Of a stretch of 53,495 bases of DNA, positions 24,693 through 33,267 are shown in pieces. Position 1 is the stretch's first letter, and each line of letters begins with the position of its first letter. The notes under the pieces are model-generated. The model saw only the letters and a program-made list of their open reading frames with translations, was not told the DNA's origin and did no database searches. A program made the translations under genes and the position numbers. This stretch comes from an uncultured Collinsella sp. (GTDB lineage Bacteria > Actinomycetota > Coriobacteriia > Coriobacteriales > Coriobacteriaceae): NCBI GenBank assembly GCA_902470805.1, contig CABRHX010000015.1, positions 1-53,495 on the forward strand. Reading direction: 5' to 3'.

Positions 24693-25658
24693 CTACGAAC
24701 GGCGCGGCTCGGGAACCACGAGCCTATCGGGGCTCGCGCCCTCGGCATCCATCAGGCTCACGTAGCGAATCGACGGATCCCCATACATCGCGTAGTAATA
24801 ATTGCCCGTGCGCGCGCTAAAGCATCCGGTGTAGATAGTCTTCTCGAACTTGCCATCGCCCATCCTGGACGCTCCCTCGATCATCACCACGCCCTCGAGC
24901 GAGCGGAACATGCGAACGACGTTTTCGGTCTCGCTCTCCTTTTGTGGGTAATTGGCATTGAGGTACGCCGCCTTTACAAAACGGCTCGGCGAATAGCAAT
25001 CGCCCGGAATGCCGCGCATGCCGGCACCGGCTCCATAGGGCTTAAGCTCGGCGCCACGCCATGTCGCCGTCTGCGGAAAATCGCTTGTGGCCGTGATATA
25101 AGTGCGCAGGTTTTCCATGTGCCACGGGAAAGTCGGCTGATTGGCAAGGGTGTCGACCGGATTGTCGTATACATGCAGGCCGTCAGCCATCATCTCGACC
25201 ACGATGCTGCGCTGGCTGTCGCCGATAATCCAATGGAGCAGCGACACGCCCAGCCCCTCTCCGGCAGATTTGGCGACAATCACCGTGTCGCGCAGCGCGG
25301 CCTCGACCTCATCGACCGTCGAGAACGTCGCTGCCACCCACAGGGGAAACTCATAGGCCGCGATATTGTTCTTGCCGTCGACAGGGCCCTCGGCATACTC
25401 GGCATAACCCGGGAAATTGAGACCCGCCACGGCGAGGCCCGCATCGTTGCCGCAGTCGAAGAACATAGGGTAGTTCTCGTAATCGATGCACATGCCGATT
25501 ACCGCGTGCGCCGCCGACGCATCGTCGATAAACGAATACGGGACGTGGAACCCGCGCGGCATCACGCGAACCTGTTGGCCGTAGTCAAAGCTCCAGTCTA
25601 GGTTGCGGCCTAGATACATGTGACCAGAATTATCGGTAAATCGAATGCTCGTACACAT
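24693..25658 (-). CDS. Choloylglycine hydrolase family (bile salt hydrolase-type)
   Basis: A 321-aa Ntn hydrolase of peptidase family C59 that splits amide bonds of conjugated bile salts or related penicillin V. After Met removal Cys2 is the nucleophile; Arg18 and Asp21 (GRNLDW), the Asn in GLNFPGY, the Asn in LANQPTFPW and the Arg in SPSRFVKAAY complete the active site. The ATG at 25658 is supported by AGGAGG and by the need for Cys at position 2. Longer frames would bury that Cys. A gut lifestyle fits. Bile salt versus penicillin V preference cannot be set from sequence alone. Confidence 0.9.
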   Translation of the reverse strand: MCTSIRFTDNSGHMYLGRNLDWSFDYGQQVRVMPRGFHVPYSFIDDASAAHAVIGMCIDYENYPMFFDCGNDAGLAVAGLNFPGYAEYAEGPVDGKNNIAAYEFPLWVAATFSTVDEVEAALRDTVIVAKSAGEGLGVSLLHWIIGDSQRSIVVEMMADGLHVYDNPVDTLANQPTFPWHMENLRTYITATSDFPQTATWRGAELKPYGAGAGMRGIPGDCYSPSRFVKAAYLNANYPQKESETENVVRMFRSLEGVVMIEGASRMGDGKFEKTIYTGCFSARTGNYYYAMYGDPSIRYVSLMDAEGASPDRLVVPEPRRS

Positions 25659-25727
25659 AGCGCCTCCTAGCTTTACGTTCCTGCTAAGGTTATTGTCACC
25701 AAACAAAAAGGCGCTAAACACAAAAGC

Positions 25728-25755
25728 CCGGACATGACAACAATGTCACGTCCGG
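25728..25755 (-). terminator. Terminator after the deformylase-like gene
   Basis: CCGGACATGACA pairs with TGTCACGTCCGG with one mismatch; TTTT follows after GGGC on the minus strand. It isolates the deformylase-like gene from the bile salt hydrolase gene. Confidence 0.8.
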
Positions 25756-25789
25756 ACCAAAAGAGACGAAGTGCGGTGCTTTGGTCCCC

Positions 25790-26209
25790 TTAGACCAACT
25801 TTCCTAGACAGTGGTCAATCATGTGTTGAATCATCTGCGCCTCGAAGCCCACAAAGTCCTGCTTGCGCTCGCGCATCTTGCCGTCGACGATCACGTCATA
25901 AGCGACCTTGCACTTGATATAGCGCGTGGACTTGGTGACCTCCTCGTGCGTCAGGCAGCTCTCCTCCATCTTGCTGGCGCCCAGGCCAAACACCAGACGG
26001 GGGTTGTAGAGCACGTGGGGCTCGCCGGCATCGTCCAGGTAGACGCAAACCTTCTTGGTAACGCCAATCTGGTTAGCGGCCAAGCAGCCGGCATCGTCGA
26101 GCGACTTGATGGTATCGATCAGGTCCTGAGCAACCGACTCGTCCTCGACGGTCGCAACCTCGCAACGCTGGGACAGGATAGCCTCGTCGTGGCAAAGCTC
26201 TTTAATCAT
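25790..26209 (-). CDS. Peptide deformylase-like protein lacking the catalytic Glu
   Basis: A 139-aa homologue of the deformylase at 18168. Motif 1 is intact (CLAANQIG, 42-49). Motif 2 is ESCL instead of EGCL (Cys85 kept). Motif 3 is QHMIDH: His129 and His133 remain but the catalytic Glu is Met130. The codon is clearly ATG, so this is not a reading error of a frame. The metal could still bind, but hydrolysis should be poor. Loss of activity is inference; a regulatory or binding role is possible. GGAGG lies 5 bases before ATG 26209. Confidence 0.85.
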   Translation of the reverse strand: MIKELCHDEAILSQRCEVATVEDESVAQDLIDTIKSLDDAGCLAANQIGVTKKVCVYLDDAGEPHVLYNPRLVFGLGASKMEESCLTHEEVTKSTRYIKCKVAYDVIVDGKMRERKQDFVGFEAQMIQHMIDHCLGKLV

Positions 26210-26242
26210 ACGTTCCTCCATAGGGGTCGTTGTAACCGCTTA

Positions 26243-26282
26243 AGTATACGGTACCCACACATTTTCATGCGAAAAATACCGT
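26243..26282 (-). promoter_or_regulatory. Promoter and dyad before the deformylase-like gene
   Basis: On the minus strand a TATACT -10 (26243-26248) abuts an ACGGTA/TACCGT dyad with arms at 26248-26253 and 26277-26282. The -35 is weak (GCATGA-like), which suggests a regulated promoter. No purine riboswitch is seen between this and the permease gene. Confidence 0.4.
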
Positions 26283-26402
26283 CCGTCTGCTACAAAGCGC
26301 CGAACATCAACATGCGAGGAACAACAGCGTCGTAAAGGGGCTATAGTGGGTGAGTTCGTGTCAATCGGCCTAAACTCGGGGCCGAGCAAGGAAAGGGTAT
26401 GC

Positions 26403-27713
26403 ATGGACGAACTATTTCACGTCAGCGAGCGCAAGTCCACAATCGGGACCGAACTCCGCGCTGGACTGACAACATTCCTGGCGATGGCCTACATCATCGC
26501 CGTCAACCCCGCGGTGCTCTCGGGCGCTGGCATCGATGCGGGAGCACTCGCCTGCGCCACCTGCCTGGGCGCCGGCATCATGACCATCTGCATGGGCATC
26601 TTCGCCAACCGCCCGCTCGCCTGCGCGTCGGGCTTAGGCGTCAACGCGATGATCGCCGGAATCACCACCACCGTCTGCGGCGGTGACTGGCACGTGGCCA
26701 TGAGCGTCATCTTCCTCGAGGGTATCGTCATCTTGCTGCTCGTGCTTTGTGGCCTGCGCGAGGCCATCATGGACGCCATCCCGGTTGTCCTGCGTCACGC
26801 CATCTCGGTGGGTCTGGGCCTGTTCATCGCCATGATTGGCCTGTGCGATGCCGGCATTATCACCGCTGGCGCCGGTACACTCGTCGGTCTGGGCGACATC
26901 ACCTCCCCCACCTTCATCGTCGGCATCATCTCCATCCTGGTGACAGTCGCCCTCGCCTGCCGCAACGTCCCCGGCTCGCTGCTCATAGGCATCGTCGTCG
27001 CCGTCATCGCCGGTATCCCCCTAGGTGTGACCCATGCTCCGACCGGTATCATCGCCCCGCTCGACTTCTCGAGCATCGGTGGCCCCATCGCCGACGCCGG
27101 CGGCGTGCCCGCCATCGTCAAGGTCCTTACCGACCCCACGCTCCTCGTCATCTCGTTCTCGCTGCTCATGAGTGACTTCTTCGACACCATGGGCACCGCG
27201 ATGGCCGTGGCCAAGCAGGGCGAGTTCCTCACCGACGACGGCAACGTCGAGAATATCAAGGAGATCCTGATCGTCGACTCCGCCGCCGCCGCTGTGGGCG
27301 GTTTCATGGGCGTCTCCTCCATCACCACCTTCGTCGAGTCCACTTCCGGCGCCGCCGACGGTGGCCGCACGGGCCTCACCTCCGTCACCACCGGCGTGCT
27401 GTTCATTCTCGCCGCGTTCTTCTCCCCCATCGTCACCATCGTTTCCAGCGCCGCCACCTGCGGTGCTCTGGTCTACGTCGGCTACCTCATGATGAGCGAG
27501 GCCTCCGAGATCGACTGGTCCGACGTGTCGCAGGGTTTCCCGGCGTTCATGATTGTCGCCGGCGTGCCCTTCACCTACTCCATCTCTGCCGGCATTGGCC
27601 TGGGCTTTATCGCCTACGTGGTCGTCGCGCTCTTTAAGGGCGAGGCCTCCAAGATCAAGCCGCTCATGTGGATCGCAGCCCTCGCCTTCCTCGTCTACTT
27701 CTTCGTGGCGTAA
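26403..27713 (+). CDS. NCS2 purine permease (PbuG/AzgA-like)
   Basis: A 436-aa inner-membrane importer of hypoxanthine, guanine or adenine. It has the AzgA-branch features: GLTTFLAMAYIIAVNP near the start, GLGVNAMIA, and SDFFDTMGTAMAVAKQGEF in the middle. Thirteen or so helices. The ATG at 26403 is preceded by AGGAAAGGG. It is divergent from the deformylase-like gene and followed by its own terminator. The exact purine is not determined. Confidence 0.9.
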   Translation: MDELFHVSERKSTIGTELRAGLTTFLAMAYIIAVNPAVLSGAGIDAGALACATCLGAGIMTICMGIFANRPLACASGLGVNAMIAGITTTVCGGDWHVAMSVIFLEGIVILLLVLCGLREAIMDAIPVVLRHAISVGLGLFIAMIGLCDAGIITAGAGTLVGLGDITSPTFIVGIISILVTVALACRNVPGSLLIGIVVAVIAGIPLGVTHAPTGIIAPLDFSSIGGPIADAGGVPAIVKVLTDPTLLVISFSLLMSDFFDTMGTAMAVAKQGEFLTDDGNVENIKEILIVDSAAAAVGGFMGVSSITTFVESTSGAADGGRTGLTSVTTGVLFILAAFFSPIVTIVSSAATCGALVYVGYLMMSEASEIDWSDVSQGFPAFMIVAGVPFTYSISAGIGLGFIAYVVVALFKGEASKIKPLMWIAALAFLVYFFVA

Positions 27714-27740
27714 CGGCATAGTCTGCTAAAGCAAAACAAC

Positions 27741-27781
27741 AAGGCGCGGAATCGCATCGAGCGGCTCCGCGCCTTTCTTTT
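27741..27781 (+). terminator. Terminator after the purine permease gene
   Basis: AAGGCGCGGA pairs with TCCGCGCCTT; TCTTTT follows. Confidence 0.9.
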
Positions 27782-27851
27782 AGCGTCTGCCCCCGTGTCA
27801 GCGTGCGACAATTGAGGCTGTCAATTATCACAACACTGAGAGAAGCCTGCC

Positions 27852-28517
27852 TTGGAAGCGCATCATAAGCAGATAACCGTTTATTCAGAGTGTGCGGAAG
27901 GCGCGCCCGTCATCTATCTCCCCGTGGTTATGGGCAACGGTAGTGAAGTCTACGAGCGCTGCCGAGAGCTCGACTGCCCGCCGTTCACCCTTGTCGCCAT
28001 TGGAGGGCTCGATTGGAATCGCGAGCTGAGCCCCTGGGAATGCGACGGAACTATACGAGATGCCGAGCCCTTTGGCGGACAGGCTGCTGGTTTTCTTGAC
28101 GAGTTGTTGAAGCAGATAATCCCCCAGGCCGAATCATCGCTCCCGCAACCGCCCGCCTGGCGCGGCGTTGCCGGCTACTCGTTGGCGGGTCTTTTTGCAC
28201 TGTGGGCACTTTGGCAAACAGATGTCTTTGAGCGCGTGGCGAGTGCATCGGGGTCGCTGTGGTTCCCCGGCTTTATCGACTACGCGCGCGAGCGCACGAT
28301 GACGGCTACGCCCGACGCCGCCTATCTGTCGCTCGGTAAAAAAGAAACCAAGACGCCCAACCGCATGATGCGGCACGTACTCGACGATACGCGCGCGATG
28401 GAAAAGCTGTTTATCGAGCGCGACATCCCAACAACGCTGGAGCTCAACCCCGGCAATCATTTTGCCCAAACTGACCTGCGCATGGCGCGCGGCATCCACT
28501 GGATACTGACGCATTAA
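27852..28517 (+). CDS. Esterase of the Fes/IroE-like alpha/beta hydrolase type
   Basis: A 221-aa serine esterase. The nucleophile elbow is GYSLAG in the middle of the protein, with GGLDWNRELSPW upstream (oxyanion region) and NPGNHF near the end supplying the His. Similar proteins hydrolyse siderophore or other ester bonds; no siderophore genes are nearby, so the substrate is open. The start is a TTG at 27852 with a weak site (GAGAGAAG), and a shorter form from a later codon is possible. It stands alone between terminators. Confidence 0.75.
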   Translation: MEAHHKQITVYSECAEGAPVIYLPVVMGNGSEVYERCRELDCPPFTLVAIGGLDWNRELSPWECDGTIRDAEPFGGQAAGFLDELLKQIIPQAESSLPQPPAWRGVAGYSLAGLFALWALWQTDVFERVASASGSLWFPGFIDYARERTMTATPDAAYLSLGKKETKTPNRMMRHVLDDTRAMEKLFIERDIPTTLELNPGNHFAQTDLRMARGIHWILTH

Positions 28518-28557
28518 AAATGGCGTCCACGCGCACATACGCATGGACGCCATTTTT
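28516..28557 (+). terminator. Terminator after the esterase gene
   Basis: AAAAATGGCGTCCA pairs with TGGACGCCATTTTT (14 bp). The stem starts at the stop codon. Confidence 0.9.
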
Positions 28558-28754
28558 AATTTGGCTGAACGCAGCTACTATTCGACAGTCTCCTCGAGTT
28601 CAGATACGATGGGCGTCGAGAACTGGGGTATGGATGTCCTTTCATGATGGAAGGGCGATCAGGCATATCGGATAACCTGCCCGAACGATACGATCCGAAC
28701 CATTGTACGTGATACGCCATGTCTCGCACGCGCCGCCACCTGCAAACGGTAGCG
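28558..28754. other. Intergenic region without a clear gene
   Basis: About 200 bases between the esterase terminator and the 3' end of the MetE-like gene. It contains short imperfect dyads (for example around CCTTTCATGATGGAAGG, 28636-28655) but no tRNA, riboswitch or convincing reading frame. Confidence 0.5.
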
Positions 28755-29888
28755 TTACTTCCAAACGCGCTCGGCAATGCGCTTGACCAGCGCGATCTTT
28801 GCCCACTGTTCGTCCTCGGTCAGTTTGTTGCCAATCTCACAGCTGGCAAAGCCGCACTGGGGCGACAGGTACAGGTTCTCGAGCGGCACATACTTTGCGG
28901 CCTCGTGGATACGTTCGACGATGGCATCCTCGTCCTCGAGCTCAGCGGCCTTGGTGGTCACCAGGCCCAGCACGACCTTCTTGCCGGGAGCAACATACTT
29001 GAGCGGCTCAAAGCCACCGGCGCGCGGCGTATCGAACTCAAGGTAGAACGCGTCGACGTTCTCATGTGCGAACAGGTACGGCGCAATGGGATCGTAACCA
29101 CCCTCGAAGGCATACGTGGAGTGATAGTTGCCGCGGCACACGTGCGTGTTGATAACCAGATCGTCGGGCTTGCCCGCGATGGCGGCATTGTTGAGCGCCA
29201 CGCCCAGCTCGCTCACCTTTTGCAGGTCAACCGGGCTCATGCCGGTCTTGGACACAAAGTCGGTATCGCAATAGATGCCCCAGGTGCAGTCATCAAATTG
29301 CATGTTGCGGCAGCCTGCTGCGTACAGGTCGGCGATCACCGTGCGATAAGCGGCCGCAATGGCGTCGGCAAGTTCCTCATCGGTCTTATAGACAGCGCGC
29401 AGGCTCTCCTGCTGGCCATCGCAGCGATCGAGCGTGACCTCAGAGAACGTCTGGATCGGCGCCGGAATGGTCTGGCGTGCGACCTGGCCCTCCTCCTCAA
29501 GCGCCTTGACGAACTTAAAATGCTCGACGAACGGGTGGTTCTCGCCGCTAATGGGACCGGTAACCACGGCGGTGTCGGCCGTCGTCTCCTCGTCATGGAA
29601 CATATAACCCGTGCGTGAGGTGCGGCGCTCAATGCCGTTAAGGCCCCACATAAAATCGAGGTGCCAGTAGCTGCGGCGGAACTCGCCATCGGTGATCACC
29701 TGCAGGCCGGCGGCCTTCTGCTTGGCCACCAAATCGCGAATGGCATCGTCCTCGACGGCCTTAAGGCCGGAAGCGTCGAGTTTACCCGCGACATAGGCGG
29801 CACGGGCGTCCTTTACAGCCTGCGGACGAAGAAAGCTGCCGACGATATCGGCGCGAAACGGCGCGTTCGGTTGAATCGAAGTGCTCAT
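28755..29888 (-). CDS. MetE C-terminal-like cobalamin-independent methyltransferase
   Basis: A 377-aa protein of the YxjG/YxjH type, equal to the catalytic half of methionine synthase MetE. The zinc ligands can be placed at INTHVCRGN (His and Cys) and SPQCGF (Cys), with Glu in the EFDTPRAG region. The N-terminal half of full MetE is missing, as in the family. It probably methylates a thiol such as homocysteine with an alternative methyl donor. GGGAG precedes ATG 29888 by 7 bases. A LysR gene lies upstream on the same strand, with two palindromes between. Confidence 0.85.
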   Translation of the reverse strand: MSTSIQPNAPFRADIVGSFLRPQAVKDARAAYVAGKLDASGLKAVEDDAIRDLVAKQKAAGLQVITDGEFRRSYWHLDFMWGLNGIERRTSRTGYMFHDEETTADTAVVTGPISGENHPFVEHFKFVKALEEEGQVARQTIPAPIQTFSEVTLDRCDGQQESLRAVYKTDEELADAIAAAYRTVIADLYAAGCRNMQFDDCTWGIYCDTDFVSKTGMSPVDLQKVSELGVALNNAAIAGKPDDLVINTHVCRGNYHSTYAFEGGYDPIAPYLFAHENVDAFYLEFDTPRAGGFEPLKYVAPGKKVVLGLVTTKAAELEDEDAIVERIHEAAKYVPLENLYLSPQCGFASCEIGNKLTEDEQWAKIALVKRIAERVWK

Positions 29889-29928
29889 AGATATCTCCCT
29901 TTGCATTGGTTGCTTTACTGGGACAGAG

Positions 29929-29996
29929 TATGAGCGCTCATATGACCATCGTAAAATATACGTTTATAACAGTTTGATATAGATGCTTCCTATATC
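29929..29996. promoter_or_regulatory. Two palindromes upstream of the MetE-like gene
   Basis: TATGAGCGCTCATA (29929-29942) is a perfect 14-bp palindrome. GATATAG-N7-CTATATC (29976-29996) is a LysR-like dyad. Both lie in the AT-rich gap before the methyltransferase, so they are candidate sites for the adjacent LysR protein. Confidence 0.55.
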
Positions 29997-30043
29997 AGTC
30001 TGGACTGCCATAAAGAGACTTGAACCGTGCGGAGCACAGCACC

Positions 30044-30940
30044 CTAGATATGCTGACGAATCGCGTCGATATAGGCCCGGCCGTAGCGCGTGAGCGTCGT
30101 GTTCTTGCGCGTGATGATGCCAATCTCCATGTACTCGTCCACGTCGAGCGGAATCGAGATAATGCCGGGGCCGTTGAGCTCGTGGCTGATCACGCCCGAG
30201 CATACCGTGTAGCCGTTGAGGCCCATGGCAAGGTTGAACAGCGTCGCACGGTCACGCACGCGGATATTTTTGTGTCGCTCGAACGTCGAGGTCAGCTCCT
30301 CGGAATAGTAAAACGAGTTGTAGCTGCCCTGCTCATAGGACAGGAACGGGTAGTCTTCCAAGTCCTCGAGCGTCACACTCGAGCGACCCGCCAGCGGATG
30401 GTCGGCGCACACGAAGACATGCGGCGCGGCGCAGAAGAGTCCTTCGAACACGAGCTCGTTGGCCGCCAGTATGCGCTCGATGACCTCGCGATTGTGCTCC
30501 GACAGATACAGGATGCCGAGCTCGCTTTTCATATGCGCGACATCCTCGATAATCTCGTGGGTCTGCTCCTCGCGCAGGGTAAAGTCGTAACGCGCGGCAT
30601 CGAACTCGCGGATCACGTCTACAAACGCGTTAACGGCAAAGGAATAATGCTGGCAGCTCACACTAAAGTGCGGCACCTGCTCGGACGTGCCTTTGTACTT
30701 GCCCTCGAGTAGGTCGGCCTGGTCGAGCACCTGACGCGCGTAGCCCAAGAAGGTTTCGCCTTCCTCGGACACAATGACGCCCTTGTTGGTGCGCTCAAAG
30801 ATGTGCACACCCATCTCGTTTTCGAGATCGCGAATCGACGCGGTAATCGAAGGCTGCGACACAAAGAGCCGGCGCGAGGCCTCGGTGATGCTGCCGCATT
30901 CGGCAACTTTGACGACATACCTGAGCTGCTGAAGCTTCAT
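30044..30940 (-). CDS. LysR-family regulator (probable control of the MetE-like gene)
   Basis: A 298-aa LysR protein. Winged helix: MKLQQLRYVVKVAECGSITEAS, then FVSQPSITASIRDLENEMGV. The effector domain follows with FCAAPHVFVCADHPLAG and HELNGPGIISIPLD. It resembles the CysB/MetR-type size class. AAGGAG is 6 bases before the ATG at 30940. It lies 10 bases after the HAD gene (same strand) and upstream of the MetE-like gene, so a role in sulfur or methionine control is likely but inferred. Confidence 0.87.
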   Translation of the reverse strand: MKLQQLRYVVKVAECGSITEASRRLFVSQPSITASIRDLENEMGVHIFERTNKGVIVSEEGETFLGYARQVLDQADLLEGKYKGTSEQVPHFSVSCQHYSFAVNAFVDVIREFDAARYDFTLREEQTHEIIEDVAHMKSELGILYLSEHNREVIERILAANELVFEGLFCAAPHVFVCADHPLAGRSSVTLEDLEDYPFLSYEQGSYNSFYYSEELTSTFERHKNIRVRDRATLFNLAMGLNGYTVCSGVISHELNGPGIISIPLDVDEYMEIGIITRKNTTLTRYGRAYIDAIRQHI

Positions 30941-30950
30941 GGCTGTCTCC

Positions 30951-31859
30951 TTAGCTGTTCGTGAGATTCGCGTCGGCAGCACCCGGCAGGCGCATAAACG
31001 GCGGCATCTCCCCCGTCGCGGCGCAGGCGGCAATCTGATGCAGGGCTCCGGCGACCACATCATCCACCGCGGCGCCGATATGCCAGCGCGCGGCAGCCGT
31101 GACGGCCTCGTTGGCATTGGCGACTGCAACGGAGTTGGAAACGGCATCGATCATGGGCAGATCGTTATCGGAATCGCCAAATACGGCCACCTCATCGGGC
31201 GTCAGGCCCAAGGCGCGCGCCAGCTCCAGCGCAGCGCAGCCCTTGTCCCAACCATCCGGAAGGATGTCGAACAGGCGCACTCGGTTGTTGGGAAACACAA
31301 GCGAGAGTTCCGGCACCTCAACGGCAACGTGCTCGCGTAGCTCCGCGAGCTCCTCACGCGAACGGGCACTCCAGATATTCGCCTTAAACACCGGCGCGCC
31401 ATCGACGACGGGACGACACGGGGCCTCTTCGCCTTTGAGCCACGCATTGCCGCCCGACTCCATAGCGCGACGCACACGCTCGGGATTGCTCGTCACGCAA
31501 TAGGCATCGTTGCCCCAAAAGTCATCGCCCAGGCTGTAGACTTTTAGAAATGTATCGTCGGTCTCTTGCTCCAGATAGTCAGCCAAACGCATCAGAGCAT
31601 CGTTGTCGATTGCGCGCGAAGCGACTACTTCGCCGTCGACAAACATCACCTGGCCGTTACAGAACGCACCGGTCGAAAAACACTCGGAACGGTTTTTGAA
31701 CATCCAGCCCATCGCGGACGGCTGACGACCCGAAACCGGCCCAAAGTGCAGACCCGCCGCCTGCATGGCATGAATACCCTCAATGGCGTAGTCGCTGGCG
31801 CCGTCATGCCCGGCTGGAATCAGCGTATCGTCCATATCGGTCAGCACAAATTTGATCAT
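30951..31859 (-). CDS. HAD superfamily (Cof-type) phosphatase
   Basis: A 302-aa IIB-type haloacid dehalogenase hydrolase. Motif I DMDDTL (8-13), motif II VSGRQ, the Lys in DKG (GWDKGCAALELA), and motif IV GDSDNDLPM are all present. Family members dephosphorylate sugar phosphates, FMN or similar small molecules. GGGGGA precedes the ATG. It is the first gene of a likely two-gene unit with the LysR gene. It is divergent from the thiamine operon. Confidence 0.88.
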   Translation of the reverse strand: MIKFVLTDMDDTLIPAGHDGASDYAIEGIHAMQAAGLHFGPVSGRQPSAMGWMFKNRSECFSTGAFCNGQVMFVDGEVVASRAIDNDALMRLADYLEQETDDTFLKVYSLGDDFWGNDAYCVTSNPERVRRAMESGGNAWLKGEEAPCRPVVDGAPVFKANIWSARSREELAELREHVAVEVPELSLVFPNNRVRLFDILPDGWDKGCAALELARALGLTPDEVAVFGDSDNDLPMIDAVSNSVAVANANEAVTAAARWHIGAAVDDVVAGALHQIAACAATGEMPPFMRLPGAADANLTNS

Positions 31860-31925
31860 AGAGTCCCCCAGTCATTTTCACCGTATCCATTGTAACGGTG
31901 CGCTAGTATAGGGAACAACAGATTC

Positions 31926-32020
31926 GATGCGGGAGTGCCGGCGGTGCAAACCACAAGGCTGAGAGGGCAATGGGCCCAATCCTTTGAACCTGTCAGTTAA
32001 TGCTGGCGTAGGGAGCATGC
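31926..32020 (+). ncRNA. TPP riboswitch (THI element)
   Basis: The conserved blocks are all there: a closing stem GCGGGAGTGCC, CTGAGAGGGC, CCTTTGAACCTG, and the TGCTGGCGTAGGGA 3' half. It binds thiamine pyrophosphate. It lies directly upstream of thiM with a terminator in between, so TPP should turn off transcription of thiM, the thiamine-binding gene and thiE. Confidence 0.95.
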
Positions 32021-32030
32021 CGCCTTTACA

Positions 32031-32060
32031 GGGGCGCTGTCTATGCACAGCGCCCCTTTT
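32031..32060 (+). terminator. Riboswitch-controlled terminator
   Basis: GGGGCGCTGT pairs with ACAGCGCCCC (10 bp), followed by TTTTC. It forms 10 bases after the riboswitch and before the thiM start, as expected for an OFF switch. Confidence 0.9.
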
Positions 32061-32082
32061 CTATGCCAAGGAGGCATGTGCA

Positions 32083-32922
32083 GTGATTGATTCGGAACAG
32101 CTTAAGCAACATATGGTCAAGGCCGTGGAGGAGATTCGCGCCACCAATCCGATGGCCGGTTCCATCACCAACACGGTGACGATCGACTTTGTCGCCAACG
32201 CGCAGCTCGCCGTGGGCGGTTCGGCCGCTATGGTCTATCTGCCCGACGAGGGCGAGGCACTCGTTGCCGGCGGCGGCGCCATCTATCTCAATATGGGCAC
32301 GCTCTTCCCCATCTACGAGCAGACGATTCCCCGCGCGGCCAAGGCGGCACATGACGCCGGCAAGCCCTGGGTGCTCGATCCGGTGGGCCTGGGCATCGGT
32401 AGCCTGCGCACCCAGTTGGTAAACGAGCTCAAGCAGTACAAGCCCGCCATCGTGCGCGGCAACGCCTCCGAGATCATCGCGCTCGCCGGCCTGTGGGGTC
32501 TTGAGGGCGAGGCGGCCGATCTGAGCCGCGTACGCGGTGTCGATACCACCGACACGGTAGACGCTGCCCGCGACGCCGCCGTGGCGCTCGCCCGCTACAC
32601 CGGCGGCGCCGTAGTGGTCTCGGGCGAAGTCGACCTGATTACCGACGGCACGACGGTGGCCAAGTCCCACGGCGGCAGCCCGCTCATGTCCAAGATCACC
32701 GGCTGCGGCTGCTCGCAGGGCGGCGTGCTGGCCGTGTACGCCTGCGCCGCCGACCCGTTTACGGCAGCCGTCTGCGGCACCGCCGTCTACAACGTGGCCG
32801 GCACGCGTGCCGCCGCTGTCGCCGACGCCCCGGCAAGCTTTAAGGTCGCCTTTATCGACGAACTCTACCGCGCGACCGCCCAAGACATTGCCGATAACCA
32901 ACTCGAGCTCGAGGAGGCATAG
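32083..32922 (+). CDS. thiM: Hydroxyethylthiazole kinase ThiM
   Basis: A 279-aa ribokinase-fold kinase that phosphorylates 5-hydroxyethyl-4-methylthiazole for thiamine salvage. TNTVTIDFVAN and VLDPVGLG form the substrate and ATP-site region; VRGNASEI and KITGCGCSQGG are family signatures with the catalytic Cys segment. The start is GTG 32083 with AAGGAGG 8 bases upstream. First gene after the TPP riboswitch, with a 3-base gap to the next gene. Confidence 0.93.
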   Translation: MIDSEQLKQHMVKAVEEIRATNPMAGSITNTVTIDFVANAQLAVGGSAAMVYLPDEGEALVAGGGAIYLNMGTLFPIYEQTIPRAAKAAHDAGKPWVLDPVGLGIGSLRTQLVNELKQYKPAIVRGNASEIIALAGLWGLEGEAADLSRVRGVDTTDTVDAARDAAVALARYTGGAVVVSGEVDLITDGTTVAKSHGGSPLMSKITGCGCSQGGVLAVYACAADPFTAAVCGTAVYNVAGTRAAAVADAPASFKVAFIDELYRATAQDIADNQLELEEA

Positions 32923-32925
32923 GCC

Positions 32926-33267
32926 ATGTCCGAGCCCGTAACCAATGCCGGCATGAACACGCTCGTCGCCGTCGCCATCGCCCCGTGCGGCACCGGCGAC
33001 GAGCTGTCCGCCGAGGTCGCCGAGGTCGTGCGCGTCATTCGCGAGAGCGGCCTTCCCAACCGCACCACCTCGATGTTCACCGAGATCGAGGGCGACTGGG
33101 ACGAGGTCATGCAGGTCGTGCGCGACGCAACCTTTGTGTTGGCGAGCAAGGGCATCCGCACCGAAGTCGTGCTCAAGGCCGATATTCGACCCGGATTTAC
33201 CGACACCATGACCGGCAAACTCGAGCGCATGGAAGCACAGATCAAAAAGCAGGAGGAAGCACGATGA
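32926..33267 (+). CDS. Thiamine-binding protein (MTH1187/YkoF-type)
   Basis: A 113-aa protein of the Thiamine_BP family (PF01910). The ferredoxin-like fold reads NTLVAVAIAPCGTGDELSAE, SGLPNRTTSMFTEIEGDWDEV and a late KADIRPG. These proteins bind thiamine or its HMP precursor and probably help uptake or storage. Between thiM and thiE, and its last 4 bases overlap the thiE start, so it is part of the riboswitch operon. No signal peptide is visible. Exact ligand not known. Confidence 0.85.
   Translation: MSEPVTNAGMNTLVAVAIAPCGTGDELSAEVAEVVRVIRESGLPNRTTSMFTEIEGDWDEVMQVVRDATFVLASKGIRTEVVLKADIRPGFTDTMTGKLERMEAQIKKQEEAR

Noticed and set aside
26222..26402. Purine riboswitch before the permease gene
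   Set aside because: The TATAA/ATATGG three-way junction consensus is not present; only a promoter-like dyad is seen.
28558..28754. tRNA or SAM riboswitch
   Set aside because: No cloverleaf and no SAM consensus could be built, and the region is downstream, not upstream, of the methyltransferase gene.
28556..28777. A 73-codon minus-strand frame between the esterase and MetE-like genes
   Set aside because: Arg/Ser-rich composition, no ribosome site, overlaps the MetE-like 3' end.
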